The notes under the pieces are model-generated. The model was given only the letters and a program-made list of their open reading frames with translations. It ran no database searches and was not told the origin of the DNA. Of a stretch of DNA of 64,000 nt, positions 15,775 to 24,046 are shown one piece after another. The translations under genes were made by a program, and so were the position numbers. This DNA comes from Lichenicoccus roseus (lineage in GTDB: Bacteria > Pseudomonadota > Alphaproteobacteria > Acetobacterales > Acetobacteraceae): the NCBI RefSeq assembly GCF_005844085.1, contig NZ_VCDI01000001.1, forward strand, positions 434,001 through 498,000. The letters are read 5' to 3'. Numbering within the stretch: the stretch's first letter is position 1; every line of letters starts with the position of its first letter.

Positions 15775-18486
15775 ATGACCGACGTCGTCGTGGTCGAATC
15801 GCCTGCAAAGGCGAAAACGATCAACAAGTATCTGGGCGACGGCTACACGGTGCTGGCCTCGTTCGGCCATGTCCGCGATCTGCCGCCCAAGGATGGCAGC
15901 GTCCGGCCGGACGAGAACTTCGCCATGGACTGGCAGAGCGACGATCGCGGCAACCGCCAGGTCGCGGCCATCATCAAGGCGCTCAAGGGGGCCAAGCGCC
16001 TCTACCTCGCCACCGACCCGGACCGCGAGGGCGAGGCGATCTCCTGGCATGTCCGAGCCATGCTGGAGGAAAAGAAGGCGCTGCGCGGCATCGACGTGCA
16101 GCGGGTCACCTTCAACGAGATCACCAAGAGCGCCATCAAGACCGCGATGGGGCGGCCGCGCGAGCTCGACCAGCCGCTGATCGAGGCGTACCTCGCCCGC
16201 CGCGCACTGGACTACCTGGTCGGCTTCACGCTCTCGCCGGTGCTGTGGCGCAAGCTGCCCGGCAGCCGGTCGGCCGGACGCGTGCAGTCGGTGGCGCTGC
16301 GTCTGATCTGCGAGCGCGAGGCCGAGATCGAGGTGTTCAAGCCGCGCGAGTACTGGACCGTGCTGGCGCACCTGATGACACCGGCCGGCGCCCCGTTCGT
16401 GGCCCGGCTCACCCATCTCGATGGCCGCAAGCTCGACCAGTTCGACATCAACGACGGCACCAAGGCCGCTGCGGCCAAGGCGGCGGTCGAGGCCGGCGCG
16501 TTCAACGTCGCCTCGGTCGAGCGCCGCAAGGTCAAGCGGCATCCGCCGGCGCCGTTCACCACCTCGACCCTGCAGCAGGAGGCCAGCCGCAAGCTCGGCA
16601 TGGGGGCGCAGGCGACCATGCGGGCGGCCCAGCAGCTGTATGAGGGCATCGAGCTCGGTGGCGAGACGGTCGGCCTGATCACCTACATGCGGACCGACGG
16701 CGTGCAGATGGCGCGCGAGGCGATCGATGCCATACGCGGCCACATCGGCAGCGCCTTCGGCCGCGACTACCTGCCGGCGACGGCGCGCGAGTATTCCACC
16801 AAGGCGAAGAACGCCCAGGAGGCGCACGAGGCGGTGCGACCCACCGACGTCGCGCGCCGGCCGGAGGATGTCGGCCGCTACCTGTCGGACGAGCAGCGGC
16901 GCCTGTACGAGCTGGTCTGGAAGCGCGCGGTGGCCAGCCAGATGCAGTCCGCCGAGCTCGACCAGGTGATCGTCGAGATCGACGAGCCCACGGCACGCGC
17001 CAGGTTGCGTGCCAATGGCTCGATCATCGCCTTCGACGGCTTCCTCAAGCTGTATTCGGAAAGCCGCGACGATGCCCGCGCCGAGGCGGAGGCGGCCGAG
17101 GACGACAGCCGGATGCTGCCGCCGATGCGCGAGCACGATCCGCTCAAGACCGGCTCGGTGGATGCCGACCAGCATTTCACCCAGCCGCCGCCGCGCTTCT
17201 CCGAGGCCTCGCTGGTCAAGAAGATGGAGGAGATCGGCATCGGCCGGCCCTCGACCTATGCCTCGATCCTGTCGGTGCTGCGCGACCGCGACTACGTCCG
17301 GCTGGAGAACAAGCGCTTCATCCCGGAGGACCGTGGGCGTCTGGTGACAGCGTTCCTGACCAGTTTCTTCGAGCGCTATGTCGACACCCAGTTCACCGCC
17401 GGGCTGGAGGAGCAGCTCGACGACATCTCGGACGGCCGGCGCGACTGGCACGACGTCATGGCCAAGTTCTGGGAGGCATTCTCGCACTCGGTCGCCCAGA
17501 CCAAGGACCTCAAGATCTCGGACGTGATCGACGCGCTCGACGCCGATCTGGGGGCGCATTTCTTCCCGCAGCCGGCCGACGGGTCGGATCCGCGGCGCTG
17601 CACCGCCTGCGGCACCGGGCGGCTGGGCCTGAAGCTCGGCCGCTACGGCTCCTTCATCGGCTGCTCGAACTATCCGGCCTGCCAGTTCACCCGGCGCCTG
17701 GTGGTCGACGCCAAGGACGGCGAAGGCGGCGGCGACACGCTCACCGACGGCATGCGCCTGCTCGGCCTGCATCCGGAGACCGGCGAGGAGATCAAGGTCA
17801 AGCGCGGGCCGTATGGGCTCTATGTCCAGCAGGGCGAGCCGGACCCGGACGACAAGAAGAGCAAGGTGCGCCGCTCCACGCTGCCCAAGGGGGTCGAGGG
17901 CGACACCATCACGCTGGAGCAGGCGGTAGGCCTCCTGTCGCTCCCGCGCATCGTCGGCATCCATCCCGAGCTCGGCGAGGCGATGGAAGCCGGCATCGGG
18001 CGTTTCGGGCCGTATGTGAAGATGGGCGGAATCTTTGCCTCGCTCGACAAGGACGACGACGTGCTGGCGATCGGCGTCAACCGGGCGGTCGACGTCATCG
18101 GCAAGAAGCTCGCCTCGGTGCGCAGCCTGGGCGAGCATCCGAAGGACCGCGTGCCGGTGACCGTGCGCAAGGGCCGGTTCGGGCCATATTTCCAGCACGG
18201 GCTGACGATCGCCAACATCCCGCGCGACAAGACCATGGAAGACGTCACCCTGGCGGAGGCGGTCGCCCTGCTTGCCGAGAAGGGCAAGGTGATGAAGCCC
18301 CGTGGCGGCAAGAAGGGCGGCAAGGCCAAGCCGGCACCGAAACCGCGCGCGGCGCGTCCGGCGGCGGCGGCTCCGAGACCGGCGCCATCCAAGAGCGCCG
18401 CGAAGAAGCCGGCTGCAAAGACGGCCCGGCCGAAGGCGGCGGCCAAGGCCACCCGGCCGGATCGCAAGACGGCCGCCAAAACCTGA
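15775..18486 (+). CDS. topA: DNA topoisomerase I
   Basis: TopA relaxes negative supercoils through a transient 5'-phosphotyrosine. The 903-residue protein starts with the Toprim domain (VVVESPAKAKTINKYLGDGY and ATDPDREGEAISWH) and carries the active-site Tyr304 in LITYMRTDGVQM. After the core there is one four-cysteine zinc ribbon (CTACGTG ... GCSNYPACQF) and repeated C-terminal modules (GPYGLYVQ, GRFGPYVKMGG, GRFGPYFQHG). The last 60 residues form a Lys/Ala/Pro-rich basic tail, probably for DNA binding. The 115 bp upstream contain no gene. rnr begins two bases after its stop. Confidence 0.97.
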   Translation: MTDVVVVESPAKAKTINKYLGDGYTVLASFGHVRDLPPKDGSVRPDENFAMDWQSDDRGNRQVAAIIKALKGAKRLYLATDPDREGEAISWHVRAMLEEKKALRGIDVQRVTFNEITKSAIKTAMGRPRELDQPLIEAYLARRALDYLVGFTLSPVLWRKLPGSRSAGRVQSVALRLICEREAEIEVFKPREYWTVLAHLMTPAGAPFVARLTHLDGRKLDQFDINDGTKAAAAKAAVEAGAFNVASVERRKVKRHPPAPFTTSTLQQEASRKLGMGAQATMRAAQQLYEGIELGGETVGLITYMRTDGVQMAREAIDAIRGHIGSAFGRDYLPATAREYSTKAKNAQEAHEAVRPTDVARRPEDVGRYLSDEQRRLYELVWKRAVASQMQSAELDQVIVEIDEPTARARLRANGSIIAFDGFLKLYSESRDDARAEAEAAEDDSRMLPPMREHDPLKTGSVDADQHFTQPPPRFSEASLVKKMEEIGIGRPSTYASILSVLRDRDYVRLENKRFIPEDRGRLVTAFLTSFFERYVDTQFTAGLEEQLDDISDGRRDWHDVMAKFWEAFSHSVAQTKDLKISDVIDALDADLGAHFFPQPADGSDPRRCTACGTGRLGLKLGRYGSFIGCSNYPACQFTRRLVVDAKDGEGGGDTLTDGMRLLGLHPETGEEIKVKRGPYGLYVQQGEPDPDDKKSKVRRSTLPKGVEGDTITLEQAVGLLSLPRIVGIHPELGEAMEAGIGRFGPYVKMGGIFASLDKDDDVLAIGVNRAVDVIGKKLASVRSLGEHPKDRVPVTVRKGRFGPYFQHGLTIANIPRDKTMEDVTLAEAVALLAEKGKVMKPRGGKKGGKAKPAPKPRAARPAAAAPRPAPSKSAAKKPAAKTARPKAAAKATRPDRKTAAKT

Positions 18487-18487
18487 C

Positions 18488-20800
18488 GTGACGGAGCAGC
18501 CACCGGGTCCGCCGGCAGACGCGCCGCACGAGATCGATGCGGGGGAGAGCGGCCCCGATGCACCGGCTGCCGCGGATGCCGGCGGCGCGCTGCCGAGCAT
18601 CGAGGCGCTGCGCCGGTTCGTGGCGGGATCCGCCGGGCGCGTCGGCAAGCGGGAGATCGCGCGCGCGTTCCGGATCGGTCCAGAGCAACGACCGGCACTG
18701 CGCGACCTGCTGCGGCAACTCGGCCATGACGGAACCCTCGCCCCGGCCGGTGCCAAGCGCTACCTGACCCCGGGCCGGCTTGCCGAGGAGATGCTGGTGG
18801 TGGTCACCGGCACCGATCCGGACGGCGATGCGATCGCGCGCCCGGTCGCCTGGCAGGGCGAGGGTCCGCCGCCGCAGGTCTGGATGCACCGCGAGCCGCG
18901 CGGCCAGCCGGCGCTGGCGCCCGGCGAGCGGGTGATCGCGCGGCTGAAGCGCATCTCGTCCGGCAGATCCGCGGGAAAATACGAGGGCCGGACCGTCAGG
19001 CGCATCTCGCAGGCGCCGGGACGGGTGCTCGGCGTGTTCCGTCCGAGCCCGGAGGAGCCGCCGCGCGGCGGCTTGCGCCAGCCCGAGGCGGGACGGCTGG
19101 TGCCGACCGACCGGCGGCAGAAGGCGGAATGGAGCATCCCGCACGGCGAGAGCCTGGACGCGGAACCCGACGAGGTGGTGCTCGCCGAGCCGCTGCCGCA
19201 AGCGGGCTACGGGCTGAAGCCGGCGCGCATCGTCGAGCGGCTCGGGCGGATGGGAGAAGCACGCTCCATCAGCCTGATCAGCATCCACACCCACGGCATC
19301 CCGGACGAGTTCCCGTCCGATGTGCTGGCGCAGGCGGAAGCGGCGCAGGAGGTCGGTCTTCACGATCGCACCGATCTGCGCGACCTGCCGCTCGTCACCA
19401 TCGACGGCGAGGACGCGCGGGATTTCGACGATGCGGTGTTTGCCGAGGCAGGCCCGGATGGCGGCTGGCGACTGGTGGTGGCGATCGCCGATGTCGCCCA
19501 CTACGTCCCCGCCGGCTCCGAACTCGACCGCGAGGCGACGCGGCGCGGCAACTCGGTCTATTTCCCCGACCGGGTGGTGCCGATGCTGCCGGAGGCGCTG
19601 TCGAACGGCTGGTGCTCGCTGCGGCCGCGCGAGAATCGCGGCTGCCTGTTCGTCGAGATGAGCGTGGGTGCCGACGGCGCAAGGCATTCGCACCGCTTCG
19701 GACGCGGCCTGATGCGCTCGGCCGCCCGCCTCACCTACGAGCAGGTGCAGGACGCGCACGATGCGGGATCGACGCCGGATGGGGTGCCGGAGGCGCTGTT
19801 GCCGGCGCTCTACGGTGCGTTCCGGGCGCTGCAGGCGGCCCGCTCGCGTCGTGGCACGCTCGATCTGGACCTGCCCGAGCGTCGCATCCGGCTCGACGAA
19901 CAGGGCCGCATCGCCTCGATCACCCCGCGCACCCGGCTCGACAGCCACCGGCTGATCGAGGAGTTCATGGTGCTGGCGAATGTCGCCGCCGCCGAGGAGC
20001 TGCAGCGGCGGCGAACGCCCTGCATGTTCCGCATCCACGCGCCGCCCTCGCCCGAGAAGCTGGACGCGCTGCGCGACTTCCTTGCAACCCTCGATATCAG
20101 GCTCAAGCCCGCCGGCGAGCTGCGGCCGGCCGATCTCGACGCGATGCTGCGGCAGGTCGCGGATACCCCGATGGCGCCGCAGGTCAACGAGATGGTGCTG
20201 CGCAGCCAGAGCCAGGCGGAGTACAGCCCGGAGAATATCGGCCATTTCGGTCTGGCGCTGGCCGAGTACGCGCACTTCACCTCGCCGATCCGGCGCTATG
20301 CCGACCTGCTGGTGCATCGCGGCCTGATCGCCGGCCTCGGCCTCGGCAAGGACGGGCTGAAGCCGGACGCCGGCACGCTTTTCGAAAGCCTCGGCGAGCA
20401 GGTGACGCAGACCGAGCGACGCGCGGCGCTGGCGGAGCGGGACGCCCAGGAGCGTTACATTGCTGCACACATGGCCGACAAAATTGGCGCGATTTTCACT
20501 GCCCGCATTTCCGGCGTGACCCGTTTCGGGCTTTTCGTCACACTGCCGGAAACAGGTGCCACCGGTCTGGTGCCTGTCTCGACCTTGCCTCGCGACCAAT
20601 GGACGCATGATGAAACGGCAAACGCCCTCACCGGCCGGCATTCGCGCATGTCCTACCGCCTGACCCAGCCGGTCGAGGTGCGCCTGCTCGAGGCCGTTCC
20701 GGTTACCGGCGGATTGCTGTTCGCGCCTGCCGGGCATGATGCCGGGCCGGCCGATGCCGCCGGACCGTCGCGGGGGGCGCACAGCCAGCGTCGTCCGTGA
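18488..20800 (+). CDS. rnr: Ribonuclease R
   Basis: RNase R is a 3'-to-5' exoribonuclease that degrades structured RNA. The 770-residue product has an N-terminal helix-turn-helix-like region (FVAGSAGRVGKREIARAF), cold-shock domains, the RNB catalytic core with DGEDARDFDDAVFAE and ADVAHYVPAGSELDREATRRG metal-site sequences, YAHFTSPIRRYADLLVHR near the end of the core, and a C-terminal S1 domain. The start is GTG at 18488, two bases after the topA stop; a longer in-frame extension would run through the topA tail. The Lys-rich tail seen after S1 in E. coli RNase R is short here. Its stop overlaps the following protease gene. Confidence 0.95.
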   Translation: MTEQPPGPPADAPHEIDAGESGPDAPAAADAGGALPSIEALRRFVAGSAGRVGKREIARAFRIGPEQRPALRDLLRQLGHDGTLAPAGAKRYLTPGRLAEEMLVVVTGTDPDGDAIARPVAWQGEGPPPQVWMHREPRGQPALAPGERVIARLKRISSGRSAGKYEGRTVRRISQAPGRVLGVFRPSPEEPPRGGLRQPEAGRLVPTDRRQKAEWSIPHGESLDAEPDEVVLAEPLPQAGYGLKPARIVERLGRMGEARSISLISIHTHGIPDEFPSDVLAQAEAAQEVGLHDRTDLRDLPLVTIDGEDARDFDDAVFAEAGPDGGWRLVVAIADVAHYVPAGSELDREATRRGNSVYFPDRVVPMLPEALSNGWCSLRPRENRGCLFVEMSVGADGARHSHRFGRGLMRSAARLTYEQVQDAHDAGSTPDGVPEALLPALYGAFRALQAARSRRGTLDLDLPERRIRLDEQGRIASITPRTRLDSHRLIEEFMVLANVAAAEELQRRRTPCMFRIHAPPSPEKLDALRDFLATLDIRLKPAGELRPADLDAMLRQVADTPMAPQVNEMVLRSQSQAEYSPENIGHFGLALAEYAHFTSPIRRYADLLVHRGLIAGLGLGKDGLKPDAGTLFESLGEQVTQTERRAALAERDAQERYIAAHMADKIGAIFTARISGVTRFGLFVTLPETGATGLVPVSTLPRDQWTHDETANALTGRHSRMSYRLTQPVEVRLLEAVPVTGGLLFAPAGHDAGPADAAGPSRGAHSQRRP

Positions 20801-22470
20801 CTGCTCCCGGCTGCCGGTGGCACCTGAACCGCCTGCGCATCGCCATGCTGGCGCTCGCCTTGCTGTTCGCGCCGGCGCCGGGTCTGACCGATACCCCGCT
20901 CTCCGGCCCACCGGTCCCGGTTGCGTTCGACCCCGCCCTGCTGGGCAGCGTCATCGGCACCGCGCTCAATTTCCTGCGCCCGCGCACGCTGGAGGCCTAC
21001 AGCGTCCGGCAATTCACCCTCTGGGGCCTGAACGGCCTCACCGCCATCGACCCGGCCCTGACCCCGGAGAGCACCGAGACCTCGCTGCGGCTGGTGACGC
21101 CGAACGGCGTGCTGTACGCGCAACGTCCGCCCGCGGAGACCGATCTCGCCGGCTGGACCCAGGCGGCGGTGGGCATGGCCGGCGCCGCCTGGCTGAACTC
21201 GCAGCCGTTGCGCGCGGCTGGCCAGCAGGCCCTGGTGCAGAGCTTCTTCGACGAGCTGTTCAACCACCTCGACCCGTATTCGCGCTACATCGCCCCTGCC
21301 CCGGCCGCCACCGATCGCAATGCCCGCAACGGCGTCCAGGCCAGCGCCGGGCTGACCGTGGTGCGGGAGGGCCGCGGCATCGCCATCGCCTCGGTGAACG
21401 CCAACGGCCCGGCCTGGAGCGCCGGCATCTCGCCCGGGATGCGGCTGCTCTCGGTCGACGGCCAGCCGGTGCGCGGGATGGACGAGGCGGCGGTGACCAC
21501 CCTGCTGAATGGCGATCCCGGCAGCAGCGTCAGCCTCACCCTCGGCGCCAGCCCGCGCTCCGCCCGCCGCCGCCATGCGCCCGAGCAGGCCGCCGAGCGG
21601 ACCATCGTACTGACGCGGGCGGCGGTGCCGCCGGAGACCGTGTTCGCCTTCTCCAGCGGCGACATCGTGGTGCTGCGGGTGACCGGCTTCTCCGCCGACA
21701 CCGCCCAGGAGATGAGCCTGTTCCTCGACCAGGCGATGCAGCCGGACGCGCTGGGCGAGGATCCCGCGAGCGGCGCCGGTCCGGTCAAGGGGCTGGTGTT
21801 CGACCTGCGCGGCAATCGCGGCGGCGTGCTGCAGCAGGCGGTCACCTCGGTGGCGCTGGTGCTCGATCATGGCGTGGCCGTGGTGACGCGCGGACGCATT
21901 CCACAGGCCACCCATATATGGAGCGTGCAGGGCGGCGACCTCACCGGAGGACTGCCGATCGTGGTCATGGTGGACGGCCGCACCGCAAGCGCTGCCGAGA
22001 TCATGGCGGCGGCCCTGGCGGACCATCGTCGCGCGGTGGTGATCGGCAGCACCACGCTGGGCAAGGGCCTGGTGCAGACGATCGCGCAGTTGCCGGACGG
22101 TGGTGAGCTGTTCGTGACCTGGAGCCGGGTGCTGGCGCCGCTCGGCTGGCCGCTGCAGGGCCTGGGCGTGATGCCGGAGGTCTGCACCAGCCTGGGCCGC
22201 GCGGCGCTGGACCAGGCGATGCAGGACCTGTCCAGCGGCGTGCTCGACCTGCGGGAGGCGGTGCGGCAGTCGCGGCTGGCGCGGCCGCCGCTGCCGGTGG
22301 CGCGCATCCTGGAGATCCGCAGCGCCTGCCCGGCAGCGATCGGGACCGATATCGATCTCGACACCGCACGCGCGCTGATCGACGACCCGGTGCGCTATCA
22401 TGCCGCGTTGGTGCCGGAGGATCTTGGCGGCGCTCCAGGTCCCGGCTCGGTCCATGTGAGCGCCGATTAG
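20797..22470 (+). CDS. S41-family C-terminal processing protease with PDZ domain, exported
   Basis: The 557-residue protein has an N-terminal signal-like segment (IAMLALALLFAPAPG), a PDZ domain (about residues 180-275, including ISPGMRLLSVDGQPVRGM) and an S41 peptidase domain. The Ser-Lys dyad is readable: Ser398 in GRTASAAEI and Lys423 in TLGKGLVQT, 25 residues apart as in CtpA proteases. LVFDLRGNRGG is the conserved domain core. Such enzymes trim or degrade periplasmic proteins. The GTG start overlaps the rnr stop (GTGA), indicating co-translation with RNase R. Substrate is unknown. Confidence 0.88.
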   Translation: MTAPGCRWHLNRLRIAMLALALLFAPAPGLTDTPLSGPPVPVAFDPALLGSVIGTALNFLRPRTLEAYSVRQFTLWGLNGLTAIDPALTPESTETSLRLVTPNGVLYAQRPPAETDLAGWTQAAVGMAGAAWLNSQPLRAAGQQALVQSFFDELFNHLDPYSRYIAPAPAATDRNARNGVQASAGLTVVREGRGIAIASVNANGPAWSAGISPGMRLLSVDGQPVRGMDEAAVTTLLNGDPGSSVSLTLGASPRSARRRHAPEQAAERTIVLTRAAVPPETVFAFSSGDIVVLRVTGFSADTAQEMSLFLDQAMQPDALGEDPASGAGPVKGLVFDLRGNRGGVLQQAVTSVALVLDHGVAVVTRGRIPQATHIWSVQGGDLTGGLPIVVMVDGRTASAAEIMAAALADHRRAVVIGSTTLGKGLVQTIAQLPDGGELFVTWSRVLAPLGWPLQGLGVMPEVCTSLGRAALDQAMQDLSSGVLDLREAVRQSRLARPPLPVARILEIRSACPAAIGTDIDLDTARALIDDPVRYHAALVPEDLGGAPGPGSVHVSAD

Positions 22471-22481
22471 GAGTTTCCGGC

Positions 22482-22820
22482 ATGAGCGAGCCGCGGCTGA
22501 AGACCGGGTTCTGGGTCAGCATGGCGATCCGCCGCGCCGACCAGGAAGGTCGCTCCGGAATGGTGCTGCGGCGCGGCGATGCCGATGCCGGCGGTGTCCT
22601 CGCGATACTGCGCGACCGCTCCGGCGGGGTGCTGGTGCTGAGCCAGGTGCGCGGCATGGATGGCGAGGCTGCCTGGATGCGCGGCACCGGACCTGCTCCG
22701 GTCGATGACGCGACGGCCGACGCCTACGTGCAGCGCCAGGTCGGGCGCGATCCCGACCTCTGGGTGCTGGAGTTCGACGCCCCGGACCTGAAGCCGCCGT
22801 TCGAGGCGAAGCTGATGTGA
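22482..22820 (+). CDS. DUF1491 family protein
   Basis: The 112-residue soluble protein matches the short alphaproteobacterial family DUF1491: an opening RLKTGFWVSMAIRRADQEG, a GVLAILRDRSGGVLVLSQ strand pair, and the end QVGRDPDLWVLEFDAPD. Its function is unknown. It starts 11 bp after the S41 protease stop, with GGAG upstream of the ATG, so it closes the topA-rnr-protease unit. It converges with the DMT exporter gene, with only seven bases between the stops. Confidence 0.75.
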   Translation: MSEPRLKTGFWVSMAIRRADQEGRSGMVLRRGDADAGGVLAILRDRSGGVLVLSQVRGMDGEAAWMRGTGPAPVDDATADAYVQRQVGRDPDLWVLEFDAPDLKPPFEAKLM

Positions 22821-22827
22821 GCCGCCG

Positions 22828-23766
22828 CTACTGCGGATGCACCGGCGGGGTGGTGCGCCACCAGCGGGTCTTCTTCTTTTCGCGCGAGAAGGTGAACAGG
22901 CCGGACGCCACGATGATCCCGGCGCCAAGATACATCCAGCCGTCGGGCCGGTCATGGAACACCAGGAAGCCGAGCAGGATCGCCCACAGCATCTGGCTGT
23001 ACTGGATCGGCGCCACCCGGCTGGCCGGGGCGTTGCGCGAGGCGAGCTGGATCATGACATTGCCGCAGGTGCCCATCAGGCCGCAGCTCGCCAGCCAGAG
23101 CCATTGCCTCCGGTCCGGCACGGTGAAGTGCGGCAGCATCATCGCGAAGCTGACCAGCAGCGGTCCGGCGAGCCCGGCGCCGTAGAGCGAGATGCGTTTC
23201 TCGCCGCCCCCCAGCGCCCGCAGGATGACGATGGTCACCGCCCCCGACATGCCGCTCAGGAACGCTGCCAGGTGCCCGATCCCCAGCTCGCGGAACCCCG
23301 GCCGCAGCACCACCAGCACGCCGGCGAAGCCCATCGCCACCGCGCTCCAGCGCCGCCAGCCGATCTTCTCGCCGAGGAAGATCACCGACAGCACGGTGAC
23401 CAGCGCCGGGAGGAGGAAGATGATGGCGAAGGCCTCGGCCATCGACAGGCGGGTGAAGGCGACGATGCTGCCGAGCGAACCGGTGGCCGCCGCCGCCGCA
23501 CGCATCAGCCACAGCATGCGGCGCCGGCTGCGGAACAGGTCGCGCCAGCCATCGGTCTCCTGCATCAGCGCCGGGATCGCCAGCGTGCCCAGGGCGGCCG
23601 AGATGAACATGATCTCGAACGGGTCCAGCGTGCCATGCAGCAGCTTGATCGAGGCATCGCTCAGCGCGTAGGTCGCGTAGGCGAGAAACGCCATCAGCAC
23701 GCCGATGCCGGCCTGCCGCGCCGGCGCGCTGTCCAGGGCCGTGGCTGCGGCCGGGCTGTCGGCCAC
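22828..23766 (-). CDS. DMT-superfamily (EamA) metabolite exporter
   Basis: The 312-residue inner-membrane protein has ten hydrophobic helices arranged as two EamA repeats. ATYALSDASIKLLHG begins the first, AFTRLSMAEAFAIIFLLPALV ends it, and SRVAPIQYSQMLWAILLGFLVF lies in the second. The drug/metabolite transporter family exports small molecules such as amino acids or S-adenosylmethionine-like compounds; the substrate is not deducible here. The first start is GTG at 23766 without a good ribosome-binding site, so a slightly shorter protein is possible. A small lipoprotein gene ends 11 bp upstream on the same strand. Confidence 0.82.
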   Translation of the reverse strand: MADSPAAATALDSAPARQAGIGVLMAFLAYATYALSDASIKLLHGTLDPFEIMFISAALGTLAIPALMQETDGWRDLFRSRRRMLWLMRAAAAATGSLGSIVAFTRLSMAEAFAIIFLLPALVTVLSVIFLGEKIGWRRWSAVAMGFAGVLVVLRPGFRELGIGHLAAFLSGMSGAVTIVILRALGGGEKRISLYGAGLAGPLLVSFAMMLPHFTVPDRRQWLWLASCGLMGTCGNVMIQLASRNAPASRVAPIQYSQMLWAILLGFLVFHDRPDGWMYLGAGIIVASGLFTFSREKKKTRWWRTTPPVHPQ

Positions 23767-23777
23767 GCCGGAGGCGG

Positions 23778-23990
23778 TCAGTGGCCGGTGTTCTGGCTGC
23801 CGAAGTTCGACCTGAGCGACGGATCGTTCATCGAGCCGTTCGGATTGACGCCGGTATCAGTCCCGGAGAGCAGGCTGCCGGTCGACGCATCGTCATGATG
23901 GTGAGCGGACGGCGTATAGGTGGAGTCGCACGCCGCAAGACCGGCGAGGCAGCCGATGCCCAGCGCCCCGGCAAGGATCATCCTGATCAT
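23778..23990 (-). CDS. Small lipoprotein of unknown function
   Basis: A 70-residue protein with a lipoprotein signal: a hydrophobic stretch (MILAGALGIGCLAGL) ending in the lipobox LAAC, then a short polar, histidine- and Asn/Ser-rich mature part (SAHHHDDAST) with no known domain. Lipidation at Cys21 is expected. A start 13 codons upstream (ATG 24029) has AGAGG four bases before it and is an alternative. The gene is divergent from the TPR-sulfotransferase gene and only 11 bp ahead of the DMT exporter gene. Confidence 0.6.
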   Translation of the reverse strand: MIRMILAGALGIGCLAGLAACDSTYTPSAHHHDDASTGSLLSGTDTGVNPNGSMNDPSLRSNFGSQNTGH

Positions 23991-24046
23991 CTGCGCGATT
24001 TCCTGACTTTGCCTGATCACCGCCGTCATGCGACCTCTGCATTCCG

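Noticed and set aside
15634..18756. A 1040-codon open frame antisense to topA
   Set aside because: It is a shadow of a GC-rich gene: its composition is Arg/Gly/Asp-rich without domains, while topA on the other strand has complete catalytic motifs.
18245..20911. An 888-codon open frame antisense to rnr
   Set aside because: Same reason: the RNase R catalytic core lies on the plus strand and the antisense product has no recognisable domain.
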